Assembly (NCBI RefSeq): GCF_019459225.1
Contig: NZ_JAIAZY010000010.1
Span: 38,807-102,806 of the forward strand
From: Bacillus sp. IITD106
GTDB lineage: Bacteria; Bacillota; Bacilli; Bacillales; Bacillaceae_C
DNA length: 64,000 nt
Direction of reading: 5' to 3'
Shown here: in pieces, positions 27,647 through 36,446 of the stretch
Layout of the letters: each line of letters starts with the position of its first letter
Numbering within the stretch: the first letter of the stretch is position 1
The notes under the pieces: generated by a model
The model's input: only the letters and a program-made list of their open reading frames with translations
Database searches by the model: none
What the model was told of the DNA's origin: nothing
Position numbers and translations under genes: made by a program

Positions 27647-28085
27647 ATTCAAAAATATAAGCGAGCGCCTTAATCGCTTGGTTGACAGTTTCAACGGTTG
27701 CATTGGCCTTCCTGGATAATTCTTTTAGCGGATGGTGTAATTCTTCAGGACGTATGAGAATTAATGGTTTTCCGAGTGCAACTGCAGCACTTGCATCCAT
27801 AGCAGTATTCCACTGTTTAAACTTTTCACCAAATAAAGCAATAACAAGGTCGGATTTTTGCATAAGCACTTGAGTTCGTAAGTTATTAAAACTTGAAGCA
27901 GCCGCATCGCGGAATATGGCATTAGGCTGATCACCGAGTATTTCTTCCCCAATCGCATCGGAGCGATCATGATCTTCCATCGGTCCTACGAAATCTACGG
28001 GAAGCTGCAACGTTTTAGCCTTTTCCTTAATTTCTGCTCGCCAGTTACTATGAATTTCACCTGCTAAATAAACGGTTAACCTCAT
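27645..28085 (-). CDS. ytoQ: YtoQ family protein
   Basis: A 146-residue cytoplasmic protein nearly identical in plan to B. subtilis YtoQ: YLAGEIHSNWR, VGPMEDHDRSD, IALFGEKFKQWNTAMDAS and IRPEELHHPLKELS. The pattern resembles nucleoside 2-deoxyribosyltransferase-like folds, but no activity is established. ATG 28085 follows AGGAGGGAT. Convergent with the DUF84 gene and divergent from the following lipoprotein gene. Confidence 0.88.
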   Translation of the reverse strand: MRLTVYLAGEIHSNWRAEIKEKAKTLQLPVDFVGPMEDHDRSDAIGEEILGDQPNAIFRDAAASSFNNLRTQVLMQKSDLVIALFGEKFKQWNTAMDASAAVALGKPLILIRPEELHHPLKELSRKANATVETVNQAIKALAYIFE

Positions 28086-28224
28086 AACTTATCCCTCCTA
28101 TATGTACTACATGACATTGTATCATTTTTTTCCAATAGTTTCTTTGTCTGTACCTGGGGTTGTCAAGTTGTTTTTAGGAGTAGTATGATAGACATGTGAG
28201 TTTAGTAACATAGGGGGAAGGATC

Positions 28225-28734
28225 ATGAAAAAAATAATAGTAAGCGCTATAATCATGTTTGGGGTTTTGATTATAGCAGCTTGCGGGAAATCGATAGATG
28301 AAGAAAAAGTAAAAGCAGAGACAAATGTTGAGCAAGCTTTCCAAACTAAACCAGCGGAAGCAAATGAAGAAGTTCAGTCTATAAAGTTCAATCTACCAAC
28401 AGAGTTTACAATAAAAGATGAATCGCCAAATAATATTATTTTGGAAAAAGGAGACTACACTTATATCCTTTTTTATAATCCTAACGAACAAGCTAATAGT
28501 AAAGCGCTTTACGATGGTGTTATGGAGAATGCAAATAAAGTGATTGTTAATAAAACTTTTTCAGATAAAGATCGAGTTGGATATATTGTCATCAATGAAA
28601 CAGGTAAAGAGATGTATGAAATTAGTGTTGGGATTGGCGGGGTTAAAGCCACTACAGAATCTGATTTAAAAACTCTTGCCTCAGATGCGGAACTTTTAAT
28701 GAAAATCGTTAACTCTACATCAATCAAAGAATAA
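28225..28734 (+). CDS. Small lipoprotein of unknown function
   Basis: A 169-residue lipoprotein; the signal peptide ends LIIAACG with the lipid-modified Cys at residue 20. The mature chain starts with an acidic linker (about 21-50) and continues as a compact alpha/beta domain with strands FTIKDES, YTYILFYN and RVGYIVINE. RBS GGGGGAAGGA precedes the ATG. It lies between ytoQ and ytpP and has no obvious operon partner. Family not recognised. Confidence 0.75.
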   Translation: MKKIIVSAIIMFGVLIIAACGKSIDEEKVKAETNVEQAFQTKPAEANEEVQSIKFNLPTEFTIKDESPNNIILEKGDYTYILFYNPNEQANSKALYDGVMENANKVIVNKTFSDKDRVGYIVINETGKEMYEISVGIGGVKATTESDLKTLASDAELLMKIVNSTSIKE

Positions 28735-28891
28735 AACGATTTAGAGGCGGAGTATTCCATCTCTTTTTATACTTCAAGACATTTTGCTCCTTATTTTTCG
28801 TCTTGCTGTGATAAGCTTAAACAAATTGGAATTTAAAAAAGCATGGCTTGAATAAGCTGCCATCAGTTAATCAACATAGGAGGGAAATGAG

Positions 28892-29203
28892 ATGGAAAAA
28901 TTACAATCCGTAGAGCAATACGAAGCATTAAAAAATGAAGAGCGGACAATCTTTATGTTTTCTGCCGACTGGTGTGGAGACTGCAAATTTATCGAACCAT
29001 TTTTGCCAAGACTTGAAGCGGATTATCCAGAATATACATTCATCGAAGTCGACCGCGACCAATTTATTGATTTATGCGGTGAGCTAAATATTTTAGGGAT
29101 ACCAAGCTTTATCGCTTATCATAACGGCGAGGAAGCAGGTCGCTTCGTCAGCAAGGACCGTAAGACGTTGGAAGAAATTGAAGAGTTTATTAATGGTCTA
29201 TAA
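28892..29203 (+). CDS. ytpP: Thioredoxin-like protein YtpP
   Basis: A 103-residue single thioredoxin fold with active site WCGDC (Cys28, Cys31) and the cis-Pro loop GIPSF. Compared with classical thioredoxin (WCGPC) the Asp between the cysteines would change redox potential. It matches B. subtilis YtpP and stands just before ytpQ. The ATG follows AGGAGGGAAATG. A terminator separates it from ytpQ. Confidence 0.92.
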   Translation: MEKLQSVEQYEALKNEERTIFMFSADWCGDCKFIEPFLPRLEADYPEYTFIEVDRDQFIDLCGELNILGIPSFIAYHNGEEAGRFVSKDRKTLEEIEEFINGL

Positions 29204-29211
29204 ATAATGAA

Positions 29212-29246
29212 CAAACCTCTGCAAAAATTCTGCGGAGGTTTTTTTG
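29212..29246 (+). terminator. Terminator after ytpP
   Basis: AAACCTCTGCA pairs with TGCGGAGGTTT (one G-U), short loop, followed by seven T. Confidence 0.9.
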
Positions 29247-29316
29247 TTGTTTCTTTGAGACTAAAGCTAGTTTCATGTAAAATAAACGATAGTGTATTGC
29301 ACCCAAGGAGGGTTGA

Positions 29317-30126
29317 ATGATGAAAATGGATGAAAAGAAATTAAGAAGGGAATTAGAGAAAAGGCTTGAAAAACAAGGCCGTTCTTTTAAATATGATCGC
29401 GAAAAAGAATCACTTCGTATTGAAAACGAGGAAACTGGGAAAGGGATTGACGTTGCCCTTCCAGGAATTGTGGCAAAATGGCATGAGCATAAAGAAAAGG
29501 CGATTGATGAGGTTGTCTATTATGTGGAAGAAGCCCTTGAAGTAATGGGGAAAGAACAAAGCTTAATGGGCAGTGAAAAGAAAATATACCCGGTGATCCG
29601 ATCTACTTCTTTTCCAGTTGAAACGAGCGATGGCATCCCGTTTATGACAGATGACCACACGGCTGAAACGAGAATATATTACGCCTTGGATCTCGGTAAT
29701 ACATATCGAATGTTGGATGAGAAACTAATTGAAAAAGAAGGGCTTGAACCGCAAAAGATTCGTGAAATAGCCCGTTTTAATGTCAGATCATTGTCTACTG
29801 AAATGAAAAAAGATTCTCTTGCAGGAAATGATTTTTATTTCTTAAACACGAACGATGGCTATGATGCGAGTAGGATCTTAAATGATAAGTTCCTCCAGGA
29901 AAAAGCGGAAACGATTGAAGGCGATATGGTCGTAGCCGTCCCTCATCAGGATGTACTCATAATCGGGGATATTCGCAATGGAACAGGTTACGATATATTA
30001 GCTGAATTAACTATGAGCTTTTTTACTTCGGGAAATGTCCCAATTACGGCACTTTCATTTATTTATGAAAAAGGAAAATTAGAACCCATCTTTATATTAG
30101 CAAAGGATCATAAAAAAGAAGACTGA
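29317..30126 (+). CDS. ytpQ: DUF1444 protein YtpQ
   Basis: A 269-residue cytoplasmic protein of the DUF1444 family, not enzymatically assigned. An N-terminal basic helical region ([18 protein letters not shown]) precedes an alpha/beta body with [10 protein letters not shown] and [15 protein letters not shown]. The start is one of ATG 29317, 29320 or 29326; AAGGAGGG best fits the first two. It lies 14 bases before ytpR and is probably cotranscribed with it, as in B. subtilis. Confidence 0.88.
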   Translation: MMKMDEKKLRRELEKRLEKQGRSFKYDREKESLRIENEETGKGIDVALPGIVAKWHEHKEKAIDEVVYYVEEALEVMGKEQSLMGSEKKIYPVIRSTSFPVETSDGIPFMTDDHTAETRIYYALDLGNTYRMLDEKLIEKEGLEPQKIREIARFNVRSLSTEMKKDSLAGNDFYFLNTNDGYDASRILNDKFLQEKAETIEGDMVVAVPHQDVLIIGDIRNGTGYDILAELTMSFFTSGNVPITALSFIYEKGKLEPIFILAKDHKKED

Positions 30127-30140
30127 AAGGGGATTTTAAT

Positions 30141-30743
30141 ATGAATGTATTTTATAATTTAGAAGGTGTTGGCGATGTTCTTCTAATTAATTTAGGAGAG
30201 ATCGAACATAGAACGTTTGAACGAAAAGGGGACGTTGCCCGGATTTTTGATGAAAAAACGAATAAAACGGGAGGCTTTAATATATTTAATGCTTCTCGAT
30301 ATTTTCAGGTAGATGCGAAAGGGCAAGTCGATTTAAATGAAGAGATCTTAGGAAAAATAAATGAAGCGCTTGAGATAAACGGTTTTGAAGAAAAACTGGA
30401 CGCCGATTTTTCACCTAAATTTGTCGTCGGGTATGTAAAAGAAAAAGAAAAACACCCAAATGCAGATAAGCTAAGTGTTTGTAAAGTTGATGTTGGGGCG
30501 GATGAACTGCAAATCGTTTGTGGAGCACCAAATGTCGAGGCAGGTCAAAAAGTAGTAGTGGCAAAAGTGGGGGCAGTCATGCCAAGCGGAATGATCATTA
30601 AAGATGCAGAACTGCGCGGTGTACCGTCCAGTGGGATGATTTGTTCTGCTAGGGAATTAGCACTTCCTAACGCACCTCAAGAAAAAGGGATTCTCGTTTT
30701 GGAAGATGAAAAATACGAGGTAGGACAGGAATTTAAGTTTTAA
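30141..30743 (+). CDS. ytpR: tRNA-binding OB-fold protein YtpR
   Basis: A 200-residue protein with an N-terminal DUF4479-like domain (1-90) and a C-terminal EMAPII/PheT-type tRNA-binding OB fold: [48 protein letters not shown] and [18 protein letters not shown]. It resembles the N terminus of the phenylalanyl-tRNA synthetase beta chain but lacks a catalytic core. Role in tRNA handling is a domain inference. AAAGGGGAT is its ribosome site. Confidence 0.9.
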   Translation: MNVFYNLEGVGDVLLINLGEIEHRTFERKGDVARIFDEKTNKTGGFNIFNASRYFQVDAKGQVDLNEEILGKINEALEINGFEEKLDADFSPKFVVGYVKEKEKHPNADKLSVCKVDVGADELQIVCGAPNVEAGQKVVVAKVGAVMPSGMIIKDAELRGVPSSGMICSARELALPNAPQEKGILVLEDEKYEVGQEFKF

Positions 30744-30744
30744 A

Positions 30745-30786
30745 CAAAAAGCGTGGAAAAACGAAATTTTTCCGCGCTTTTTTTAT
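30745..30786 (+). terminator. Terminator after ytpQR
   Basis: AAAAGCGTGGAAAAA (30747-30761) pairs with TTTTTCCGCGCTTTT, ending in a T-run. Confidence 0.9.
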
Positions 30787-30922
30787 CATGTCTGTAGTTA
30801 ACTATATTAATTCGGGTGTTGCGATAATTGTTATAGTTGTATTATTATAAAATGATAAAAAGAAAGCTAATCCATTTTCAATAAAATGATAGCTAAATCT
30901 TTTATAGAAGGCGGGGAACAGA

Positions 30923-31342
30923 ATGTACAAAAGAATATTACTGGCAGCAGATGGTTCCAAAAACTCTATTCGCGCAGGTGAAGAAGCGGTAAAAATTGCT
31001 TCTTTCACGGAAGACTCAGTCGTAGAAATTGTATTTGTTATCGACTATTCAAAAGGTTCCAAAGAGGTACTCCAAAGCAAGGATGCCGAAACCATGGATG
31101 TTGAACGTCGAAAAAAGCTCCTGCCAATCGAGGAAATGTTTAAACAAGCAAAAATTACATACAAGGTAACAGTGCTTCACGGAGATCCCGGTTCAGTTAT
31201 CGTTGAATACGTAAATAAGTTATCATGTGATATGGTTGTGATGGGCAGCCGTGGTTTGAATGCATTGCAAGAGATGGTCCTCGGAAGTGTTAGCCATAAA
31301 GTGGCAAAAGATGCGAAATGTCCTGTTTTGATAGTGAAATAA
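30923..31342 (+). CDS. Universal stress protein, UspA family
   Basis: A 139-residue UspA-fold protein. ILLAADGSKNSIRAGEEAV starts the domain, and the nucleotide-binding signature GSRGLNALQEMVLGSVSHKVAKDAKCPVLIV has the G-2x-G-9x-G-S pattern of ATP-binding members. It is a cytoplasmic dimer in known homologues. RBS AAGGCGGGGAA precedes the ATG. Monocistronic, with a terminator downstream; no sigma-B promoter could be read in front. Confidence 0.9.
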   Translation: MYKRILLAADGSKNSIRAGEEAVKIASFTEDSVVEIVFVIDYSKGSKEVLQSKDAETMDVERRKKLLPIEEMFKQAKITYKVTVLHGDPGSVIVEYVNKLSCDMVVMGSRGLNALQEMVLGSVSHKVAKDAKCPVLIVK

Positions 31343-31365
31343 TTTTATAAATAGAATAATATCTT

Positions 31366-31408
31366 TAAACAAACAGGGCTCCTTTTATACCCTGTTTGTT
31401 TCTTTCTA
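31366..31408 (+). terminator. Terminator after usp gene
   Basis: ACAAACAGGG (31369-31378) pairs with CCCTGTTTGT around an 11-nt loop, followed by TTCTTTC. Confidence 0.8.
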
Positions 31409-31528
31409 TATAGGATTTCGCTTCTTCCTAAGTTTAAATTATTCACATGAAAATATTGTAAACTTTAAGATAAATAACTCTGTTTGGAGAATGAGCCTTC
31501 CTTTGATTTTCTTTTATAATGTATAAAC

Positions 31529-32086
31529 CTATCTAACCATTTGAATATCTTTAAATGGCCAATATATTATTTTTGCTGGGCCAATCACATCTTCGATTGG
31601 AACTGCACCGATATGCCTGCTGTCCGTACTATGTCTCCTATTATCTCCCATAACAAACAAATGACCTTTTGGCACAGTATCTCTACCTATTGGAGTATCC
31701 TTTAAAGAAAACGAATATGTAAGAGGTATACCAGGCATATTCTGTTTTTTATATTCATCCAGGTAAGGTTCTTCATATGCTTTTCCATTGATATATAAAA
31801 TATCGTCTTTAAACTCGATAGTGTCTCCAGGCAATCCAATTACTCGTTTTACGTAGTTTTCGCTTGGAGAGGCTCGGAATACAATAATATCAAATCTTTT
31901 TGGTTCCAATAATGAATAATTTACTTTATCAACAATCATCCGATCTCGGTCATGCAAAGTCGGCATCATAGATTCTCCTTTAACTGTGGCTGGTGAAAAA
32001 ATAAAATTCCGAACTATGACAGCTAGCACAATAGCAATAAGAAACGCTTTCGTCCATTCCCATAATTCACTTTTCTCTTCATTCAT
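31529..32086 (-). CDS. Signal peptidase I (P-type)
   Basis: A 185-residue type I signal peptidase with one N-terminal anchor (about 12-30) and the catalytic domain outside the membrane. The nucleophile is Ser39 in GESMMPTL and the general base Lys80 in YVKRVIGLPGD; box E is FVMGDNRRHSTDSR. These correspond to the Ser/Lys dyad of SipS/SipT. ATG 32086 is 6 bases after AAAGGGTG. It removes signal peptides from secreted proteins. Paralogues elsewhere are expected, so no specific sip name is given. Confidence 0.92.
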   Translation of the reverse strand: MNEEKSELWEWTKAFLIAIVLAVIVRNFIFSPATVKGESMMPTLHDRDRMIVDKVNYSLLEPKRFDIIVFRASPSENYVKRVIGLPGDTIEFKDDILYINGKAYEEPYLDEYKKQNMPGIPLTYSFSLKDTPIGRDTVPKGHLFVMGDNRRHSTDSRHIGAVPIEDVIGPAKIIYWPFKDIQMVR

Positions 32087-32286
32087 AGCAATCACCCTTT
32101 CAACTACCCTTATAAATATATAAATTATACTGGTTCCGTTATAAAATATTCAAATATATTTTTAAAAACAAATATGTATTCCTACAATTATTAAAATAAT
32201 GTTACCAATTTTTAGAATTTCTCATTTATAATTATAATAACAAAATTGGACCAATAATAAGAGTAAAAATGAAAGGTGGAAAGATT

Positions 32287-32445
32287 TTGGGAGGTAATGA
32301 ATTCTTTTTCGTTAGGGAACGTTAACATTAATAAATGCTGGATTAGCACAAGCGAAGAATAAAAGTGGTTTAAATTGGTTTTTACTTTCTATTATTCTAG
32401 GACCAGTAGCAACTTTTTTTACTTGTCATAACGGAAAAAAAATAA
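32287..32445 (+). pseudogene. Frameshifted small membrane-protein gene
   Basis: Between about 32334 and 32445 two reading frames together encode TLTLINAGLAQAKNKSGLNW followed by FLLSIILGPVATF and LLVITEKK, the pattern of a widespread one- or two-helix small membrane protein. Joining the pieces needs a change near the GGG at 32333-32335 and removal of one T from the seven-T run at 32414-32420. A ribosome site AAAGGTGG lies before TTG 32287. It is either a decayed gene or a sequencing error in homopolymers. Confidence 0.5.
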
Positions 32446-32467
32446 ACGAAAAAAGGAGAATGGAATA

Positions 32468-32959
32468 ATGACAGTCATTCAAAAAAACGATGCCGCATTA
32501 ATTTCCAAAGACTCATTTCACGCAATAGGTTTAAAATGGGAAGGAACATTTGCTGAAGCGGGTGAGGGAGGAATTCGTAAGATTCAAACTGAATTGAAAG
32601 AGAGATTAAATGAGATCCCTCATATCGTGAGTCCGGATATTTTGCTCGGTCTTTCCTATCATGCAACACCTGATAGCGATGGTTTTACCCACTATGCAGC
32701 TGTTGAAGTGGAGAGGGTAGAAGACATTCCTTTTGGCATGGTAAGCATATATGTCCCTACTTTATCATATGCAACATGTGAACATCTTAAAGGGCAAAAT
32801 ATTAAGCAGTCATACAATAATATATATAGTTGGATAAGTTCTGAAGGATTAAAGGAAAATAATGTCGACCATTTAACTCACTTTGAAAAATATCCGATGA
32901 ATCAAGATCCTTATTCGACTGATCCTGAATTTACCATTTTGATTCCTGTAACTAGGTGA
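32468..32959 (+). CDS. GyrI-like / effector-binding domain protein
   Basis: A 163-residue protein of the GyrI-like small-molecule-binding (SOUL/AraC effector) superfamily: FHAIGLKWEGTFAEAGEGGIRKI, DILLGLSYHATPDSDGFTHYAAVEV and a C terminus ending FTILIPVTR. No DNA-binding domain is attached, so it is a stand-alone binding or hydrolase-like domain. AAAAAAGGAG precedes the ATG. It is the first gene of a tight four-gene run with Nudix, GNAT and phosphotransferase proteins. Confidence 0.75.
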   Translation: MTVIQKNDAALISKDSFHAIGLKWEGTFAEAGEGGIRKIQTELKERLNEIPHIVSPDILLGLSYHATPDSDGFTHYAAVEVERVEDIPFGMVSIYVPTLSYATCEHLKGQNIKQSYNNIYSWISSEGLKENNVDHLTHFEKYPMNQDPYSTDPEFTILIPVTR

Positions 32960-32964
32960 TACAA

Positions 32965-33474
32965 ATGCATTCTACATATGTTAATTGGAACGGAAAGGTA
33001 AAACTAACTTGGATTCCAATTTCTGTTCTTCCAGAACGGAAATTGATAACGAGTGTGCACGGATTTTGCTTTTATGAGAATGAATTATTAATGGTTGATT
33101 TATATGACCGAGGTTGGGATTACCCTGGAGGACATATTGAAAGCGGAGAAACTCCAGAAGAGTGTTTTAAACGAGAAGCTATGGAGGAAGGTTATGTAGA
33201 AGGGGATTGTCATCTTTTAGGGTATGTTGAAGTAAACCATCAGGAAAATATGAATTGGAATGAAGATAGTCCTTACCCTCAAATAGGTTTTCAAGTTTTT
33301 TATCGTATGGATATCCAAAAGCTCCATCCTTTTGAAGGGAAATTTGAATCTTTAAAGAGAATTTTTATTTCCCCATGTAAAGCATCCGAGTATTATGAAG
33401 GGTGGAATGTGGTCCACGAACAAATTTTACAAGAAGCTAAGCGAGGATTAGTCAGTAATGAATATCAGGACTGA
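32965..33474 (+). CDS. Nudix hydrolase
   Basis: A 169-residue Nudix protein with the complete box GGHIESGETPEECFKREAMEEG, where REAMEE supplies the metal ligands. The N-terminal part (VNWNGKVKLTWIPISVLPERK) is not conserved in housekeeping MutT enzymes. ATG 32965 is preceded by AGGTGA overlapping the upstream stop; GTG 32956 is a possible alternative. Its substrate cannot be predicted. It overlaps the acetyltransferase gene by 17 bases. Confidence 0.88.
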   Translation: MHSTYVNWNGKVKLTWIPISVLPERKLITSVHGFCFYENELLMVDLYDRGWDYPGGHIESGETPEECFKREAMEEGYVEGDCHLLGYVEVNHQENMNWNEDSPYPQIGFQVFYRMDIQKLHPFEGKFESLKRIFISPCKASEYYEGWNVVHEQILQEAKRGLVSNEYQD

Positions 33475-33970
33475 AACATTTGCAGATTATAAAGCTGTTT
33501 ATGATTTGAATTATGAGGCATTTGCAATGCGGGAAGATGAATCAAAATTGGTAGAGCGGATTCGTGATTCTGAAGGCTTTATTCCAGAACTATCTATTGT
33601 AGCCGAAGAAAATAGTGAAATCGTTGGCCATATATTGCTAAGTAAAGCAAGTGTAATACACGGTGATAAGTCAACCAAAGTCATTGTGTTAGCACCTATA
33701 GCAGTGAAACCTAAATATCAGAAAAAAGGCATTGGAAGCATGTTGATCAACGAAGGGTTAAAAAGAGTAAAGGAGTTAGACTACGGACTTGTTTTATTAA
33801 TTGGTCACCCATCTTATTATCCAAAATTCGGTTTCAAACCTGCCCGTCAATTTGGATTGGAATTACGGCAGTTTGATGTTCCGGATGAAGTTTTTATGGT
33901 TTGTGAACTAAAAGCGGGAGAACTTGATCACGTTCAGGGAGAACTTCAATATCCGCCTGCATTTTTTTGA
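33458..33970 (+). CDS. GNAT-family N-acetyltransferase
   Basis: A 170-residue GNAT protein of the YhbS-like type. Motif A, which binds acetyl-CoA, is VLAPIAVKPKYQKKGIGSMLINEGL (Q-K-K-G-I-G loop), followed by LVLLIGHPSYYPKFGFKPA, the usual YhbS signature. The start overlaps the Nudix gene; GAAGCTAAGCGAGGA lies upstream. Acceptor molecule unknown; the neighbouring phosphotransferase suggests small-molecule or antibiotic modification, which is speculative. Confidence 0.88.
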   Translation: MNIRTETFADYKAVYDLNYEAFAMREDESKLVERIRDSEGFIPELSIVAEENSEIVGHILLSKASVIHGDKSTKVIVLAPIAVKPKYQKKGIGSMLINEGLKRVKELDYGLVLLIGHPSYYPKFGFKPARQFGLELRQFDVPDEVFMVCELKAGELDHVQGELQYPPAFF

Positions 33971-33983
33971 AAGGGACTTAGAG

Positions 33984-34931
33984 ATGTATAGAGAAGAGAT
34001 AAATGAAATAGTAGAAAGAGTATTAAATAGAGAGATTAGTGAAGTTTGCCTTCAGTCGGAAGGATTTCAAAATATTGTAGCTACGTTTAAATTGGATGAA
34101 AAGGAATATGTTGCAAGATTTAGCCAAAAGAAGAAAGAATCGATTGACGCAGAAATTCGATGGATGGAATATTTACAAGGCAAAGGGATTAAACTTGCAG
34201 CTCCTGTTCAGTTCAATGGTTTAGAAAAAGTTATTGACATTGAAATGAATCAAGATAAATATTTGCTTACGTTTTTTCAGCACACATGTGGACAACCAGT
34301 AAATGTGTTGGATAATGCTGAGTGGAATGGTGAATTTTTTTATCGATGGGGTAGGATGATTGCAACATTACATAATATTACAGGAGCTTCTTTTGAACGT
34401 CCAGAAGGTAGTGCAACTATTGAATCCGATGAAAAATGGGTGAAAGTCTTTTATAAGGAATTAAATGAACAGCTCGATACCTTTTCCAAGACTCCAAATA
34501 ATTATGGTCTTATCCATAACGATCTTCACCAAGGAAATTTCCACATTGTGGATGGCGGCATCGTTTTATTTGACTTCGACGATTGCGCGTATCAATTTTT
34601 GGCTCAAGATTTAGCTGTATCGATTTATCATGCGATATGGACGGGAACATCTTTTTATCCGGAGTGGGAGGATTTCCCACACTATTTTCTTACCCATTTA
34701 TTAAAAGGCTATCTTTCCGTGAGACAACTTGCAGAAGATATGTATGACCAGCTTCTTGTCTTTTTACAAATGAGAGAGCTGTTTTTATACACTTTGTTCA
34801 AAGAAAAGTGGGACCCAGAAACTATGGAAGACTGGCAGTTTGGGAAATTGAGAGAATTGGAAAGTAATTTGATGGAGAAGCGAATACCTTATCAACAGGA
34901 ATTAAGGAAAGTTAAGCATTATTTTATGTAA
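33984..34931 (+). CDS. APH-fold phosphotransferase / kinase
   Basis: A 315-residue aminoglycoside-phosphotransferase-fold kinase. The catalytic loop is LIHNDLHQGNFHI (Asp) and the metal motif VLFDFDDCAYQFLAQDLA. The N lobe has an ATP-binding Lys region, VARFSQKKKESIDAEIRWMEYL. ATG 33984 has AAAGGGA 8 bases upstream; the longer frame starts inside the GNAT gene without a site. The protein resembles homoserine-kinase-like/YerI-type members of the superfamily; substrate unknown. Confidence 0.82.
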   Translation: MYREEINEIVERVLNREISEVCLQSEGFQNIVATFKLDEKEYVARFSQKKKESIDAEIRWMEYLQGKGIKLAAPVQFNGLEKVIDIEMNQDKYLLTFFQHTCGQPVNVLDNAEWNGEFFYRWGRMIATLHNITGASFERPEGSATIESDEKWVKVFYKELNEQLDTFSKTPNNYGLIHNDLHQGNFHIVDGGIVLFDFDDCAYQFLAQDLAVSIYHAIWTGTSFYPEWEDFPHYFLTHLLKGYLSVRQLAEDMYDQLLVFLQMRELFLYTLFKEKWDPETMEDWQFGKLRELESNLMEKRIPYQQELRKVKHYFM

Positions 34932-34982
34932 AGGAAGATGAGTTCGAGGTTATTCAAAACAGTGTACTCCATAAAATCATCT

Positions 34983-35018
34983 TTATCCCCTTTCGCAAAT
35001 TCACAGCGAGAGGGGATG
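34983..35018. terminator. Hairpin between convergent phosphotransferase and DinB genes
   Basis: An 11-bp stem (ATCCCCTTTCG with CGAGAGGGGAT, one G-U) around an 11-nt loop. T-tails are weak on both strands. Confidence 0.5.
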
Positions 35019-35029
35019 TTCAAGTTATC

Positions 35030-35482
35030 TCAAACTACTCCCATTGCTTTAATGATCCCAGCATGTAATCCTTCATGCCAGATTACGAATTGAAGAAACG
35101 CATCTACTGTTTCCATCTTATAAGTATCAATCTTAAACGCTTCAGAAGCAGCATTACCTAATTTTCCTACAAAAAATTCATCTATGTATCGACTTTGCTT
35201 TTTTAACGCATCTAATAATTCTTCCGCAGAAGGTGGATTCTCAGACCACTCAGATGGCCGTGATCCAGGAACAAAAAATGCTGTCCAATTCGGATTTTTC
35301 ATTTCATACTCATTATCAGCTTTATGTAACAATATTTCCGCCGTTACATAAATATGACCAACGTTCCAGCGAATCGAATTGGAGAAGCCATCCGGAATAT
35401 CGTCCCACTTATCAAGATTTGTTTGATTAAGTGTCCTTATCGTATAAGTACGGGCGAATTGAAACTGTTTTAAAGAAGCCAT
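35030..35482 (-). CDS. DinB-superfamily protein
   Basis: A 150-residue four-helix DinB-fold protein. The metal-binding His triad is visible as WNVGHIYV and WHEGLHAG. The family includes thiol-dependent S-transferases (bacillithiol type) as well as proteins of unknown role. The ATG is behind AGGAGGAAAGGAA. It is a single gene convergent with the phosphotransferase operon. Confidence 0.85.
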   Translation of the reverse strand: MASLKQFQFARTYTIRTLNQTNLDKWDDIPDGFSNSIRWNVGHIYVTAEILLHKADNEYEMKNPNWTAFFVPGSRPSEWSENPPSAEELLDALKKQSRYIDEFFVGKLGNAASEAFKIDTYKMETVDAFLQFVIWHEGLHAGIIKAMGVV

Positions 35483-35600
35483 TTCCTTTCCTCCTCTTTA
35501 TATGATAAAACCATTATATACCATTTCGCTAGTCGTTGTTCTTTTTAAAAAATGCTAAAATAGTAGTATCCGATTTCAAAAATAGAAAGGGTGTTTTCTT

Positions 35601-36350
35601 TTGCAACAAGCTGTATCTATTTCTCATAATGGTCTTACACTCCGTGGGATGGAACATCTTCCATCTGGGGAAAAATTACCCGCGGTTATTTTGTTCCATG
35701 GATTTACAGGTAATAAGCTCGAGCCTCATCGCTTATTTTTAAAAATTTCAAGAGCGTTGGAAAAGCAAGGCTTTGCTAGTTTTCGCTTCGATTTCCTTGG
35801 CAGCGGAGAGAGCGATGGAGACTTTGAAGACATGACTGTTACAAAGGAGTTCGAAGAAGCAAGATCAATCTTTGAATATGTTAAATCTCATCCAAAGATT
35901 GATGAAAATAAAATTATAGTATTAGGCCTGAGCATGGGAGGACTCGTGGCTAGTTTGCTAGCAGGTGAGTTGAATAATGACATTGAGAAATTAGTGTTAC
36001 TTGCTCCGGCAGGAACGATGCATCAAATTATAGAGCCGATGGAAGCGACTGTTCCGTTTATCGTCAGCCGCAACGCATATGATCATGGTGGAAACCTTGT
36101 AGGAAAAGCATTTGGTGAAGATTTAAAAACCTTAAATGTTTGGGATCGCGCAGCCAAATATACAGGCAATGTTTTACTTATTCATGGAACAAAAGATGAA
36201 GCTGTTCCATACGAAGTATCTAATATGTATATTGAAAAATGCTATGGCGACCGGGCTACACTACATACGATCGAAAATGGAGATCATACTTTTAACTCCT
36301 ATCAATGGGAGAATGAAGTGATTGGTTCGATTTTGGATTTTGTAAAGTAA
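35601..36350 (+). CDS. Alpha/beta hydrolase, esterase-like
   Basis: A 249-residue alpha/beta hydrolase. The oxyanion region is LFHGFTGNK, the nucleophile elbow VLGLSMGGLVA supplies Ser, the acid is in GTKDEAVP and the His in ENGDHTF. This is a complete triad of the feruloyl-esterase-like/cinnamoyl-esterase branch. The start is TTG behind AAAGGGTG. No signal peptide, so it acts in the cytoplasm. Substrate unknown. Confidence 0.88.
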   Translation: MQQAVSISHNGLTLRGMEHLPSGEKLPAVILFHGFTGNKLEPHRLFLKISRALEKQGFASFRFDFLGSGESDGDFEDMTVTKEFEEARSIFEYVKSHPKIDENKIIVLGLSMGGLVASLLAGELNNDIEKLVLLAPAGTMHQIIEPMEATVPFIVSRNAYDHGGNLVGKAFGEDLKTLNVWDRAAKYTGNVLLIHGTKDEAVPYEVSNMYIEKCYGDRATLHTIENGDHTFNSYQWENEVIGSILDFVK

Positions 36351-36390
36351 AAAAAGATAGTTTTATTTAAAAATTTAAACGCTTCAAATA

Positions 36391-36432
36391 ATGATAACGA
36401 CCTTTATCATAAAGGTCGTTATCATCTTTACT
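36391..36432. terminator. Bidirectional terminator between hydrolase and iadA-like genes
   Basis: A perfect 13-bp stem (36393-36405 with 36411-36423) with a 5-nt loop and T-rich flanks on both strands, between convergent genes. Confidence 0.85.
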
Positions 36433-36446
36433 AGCAAAACAAATCA

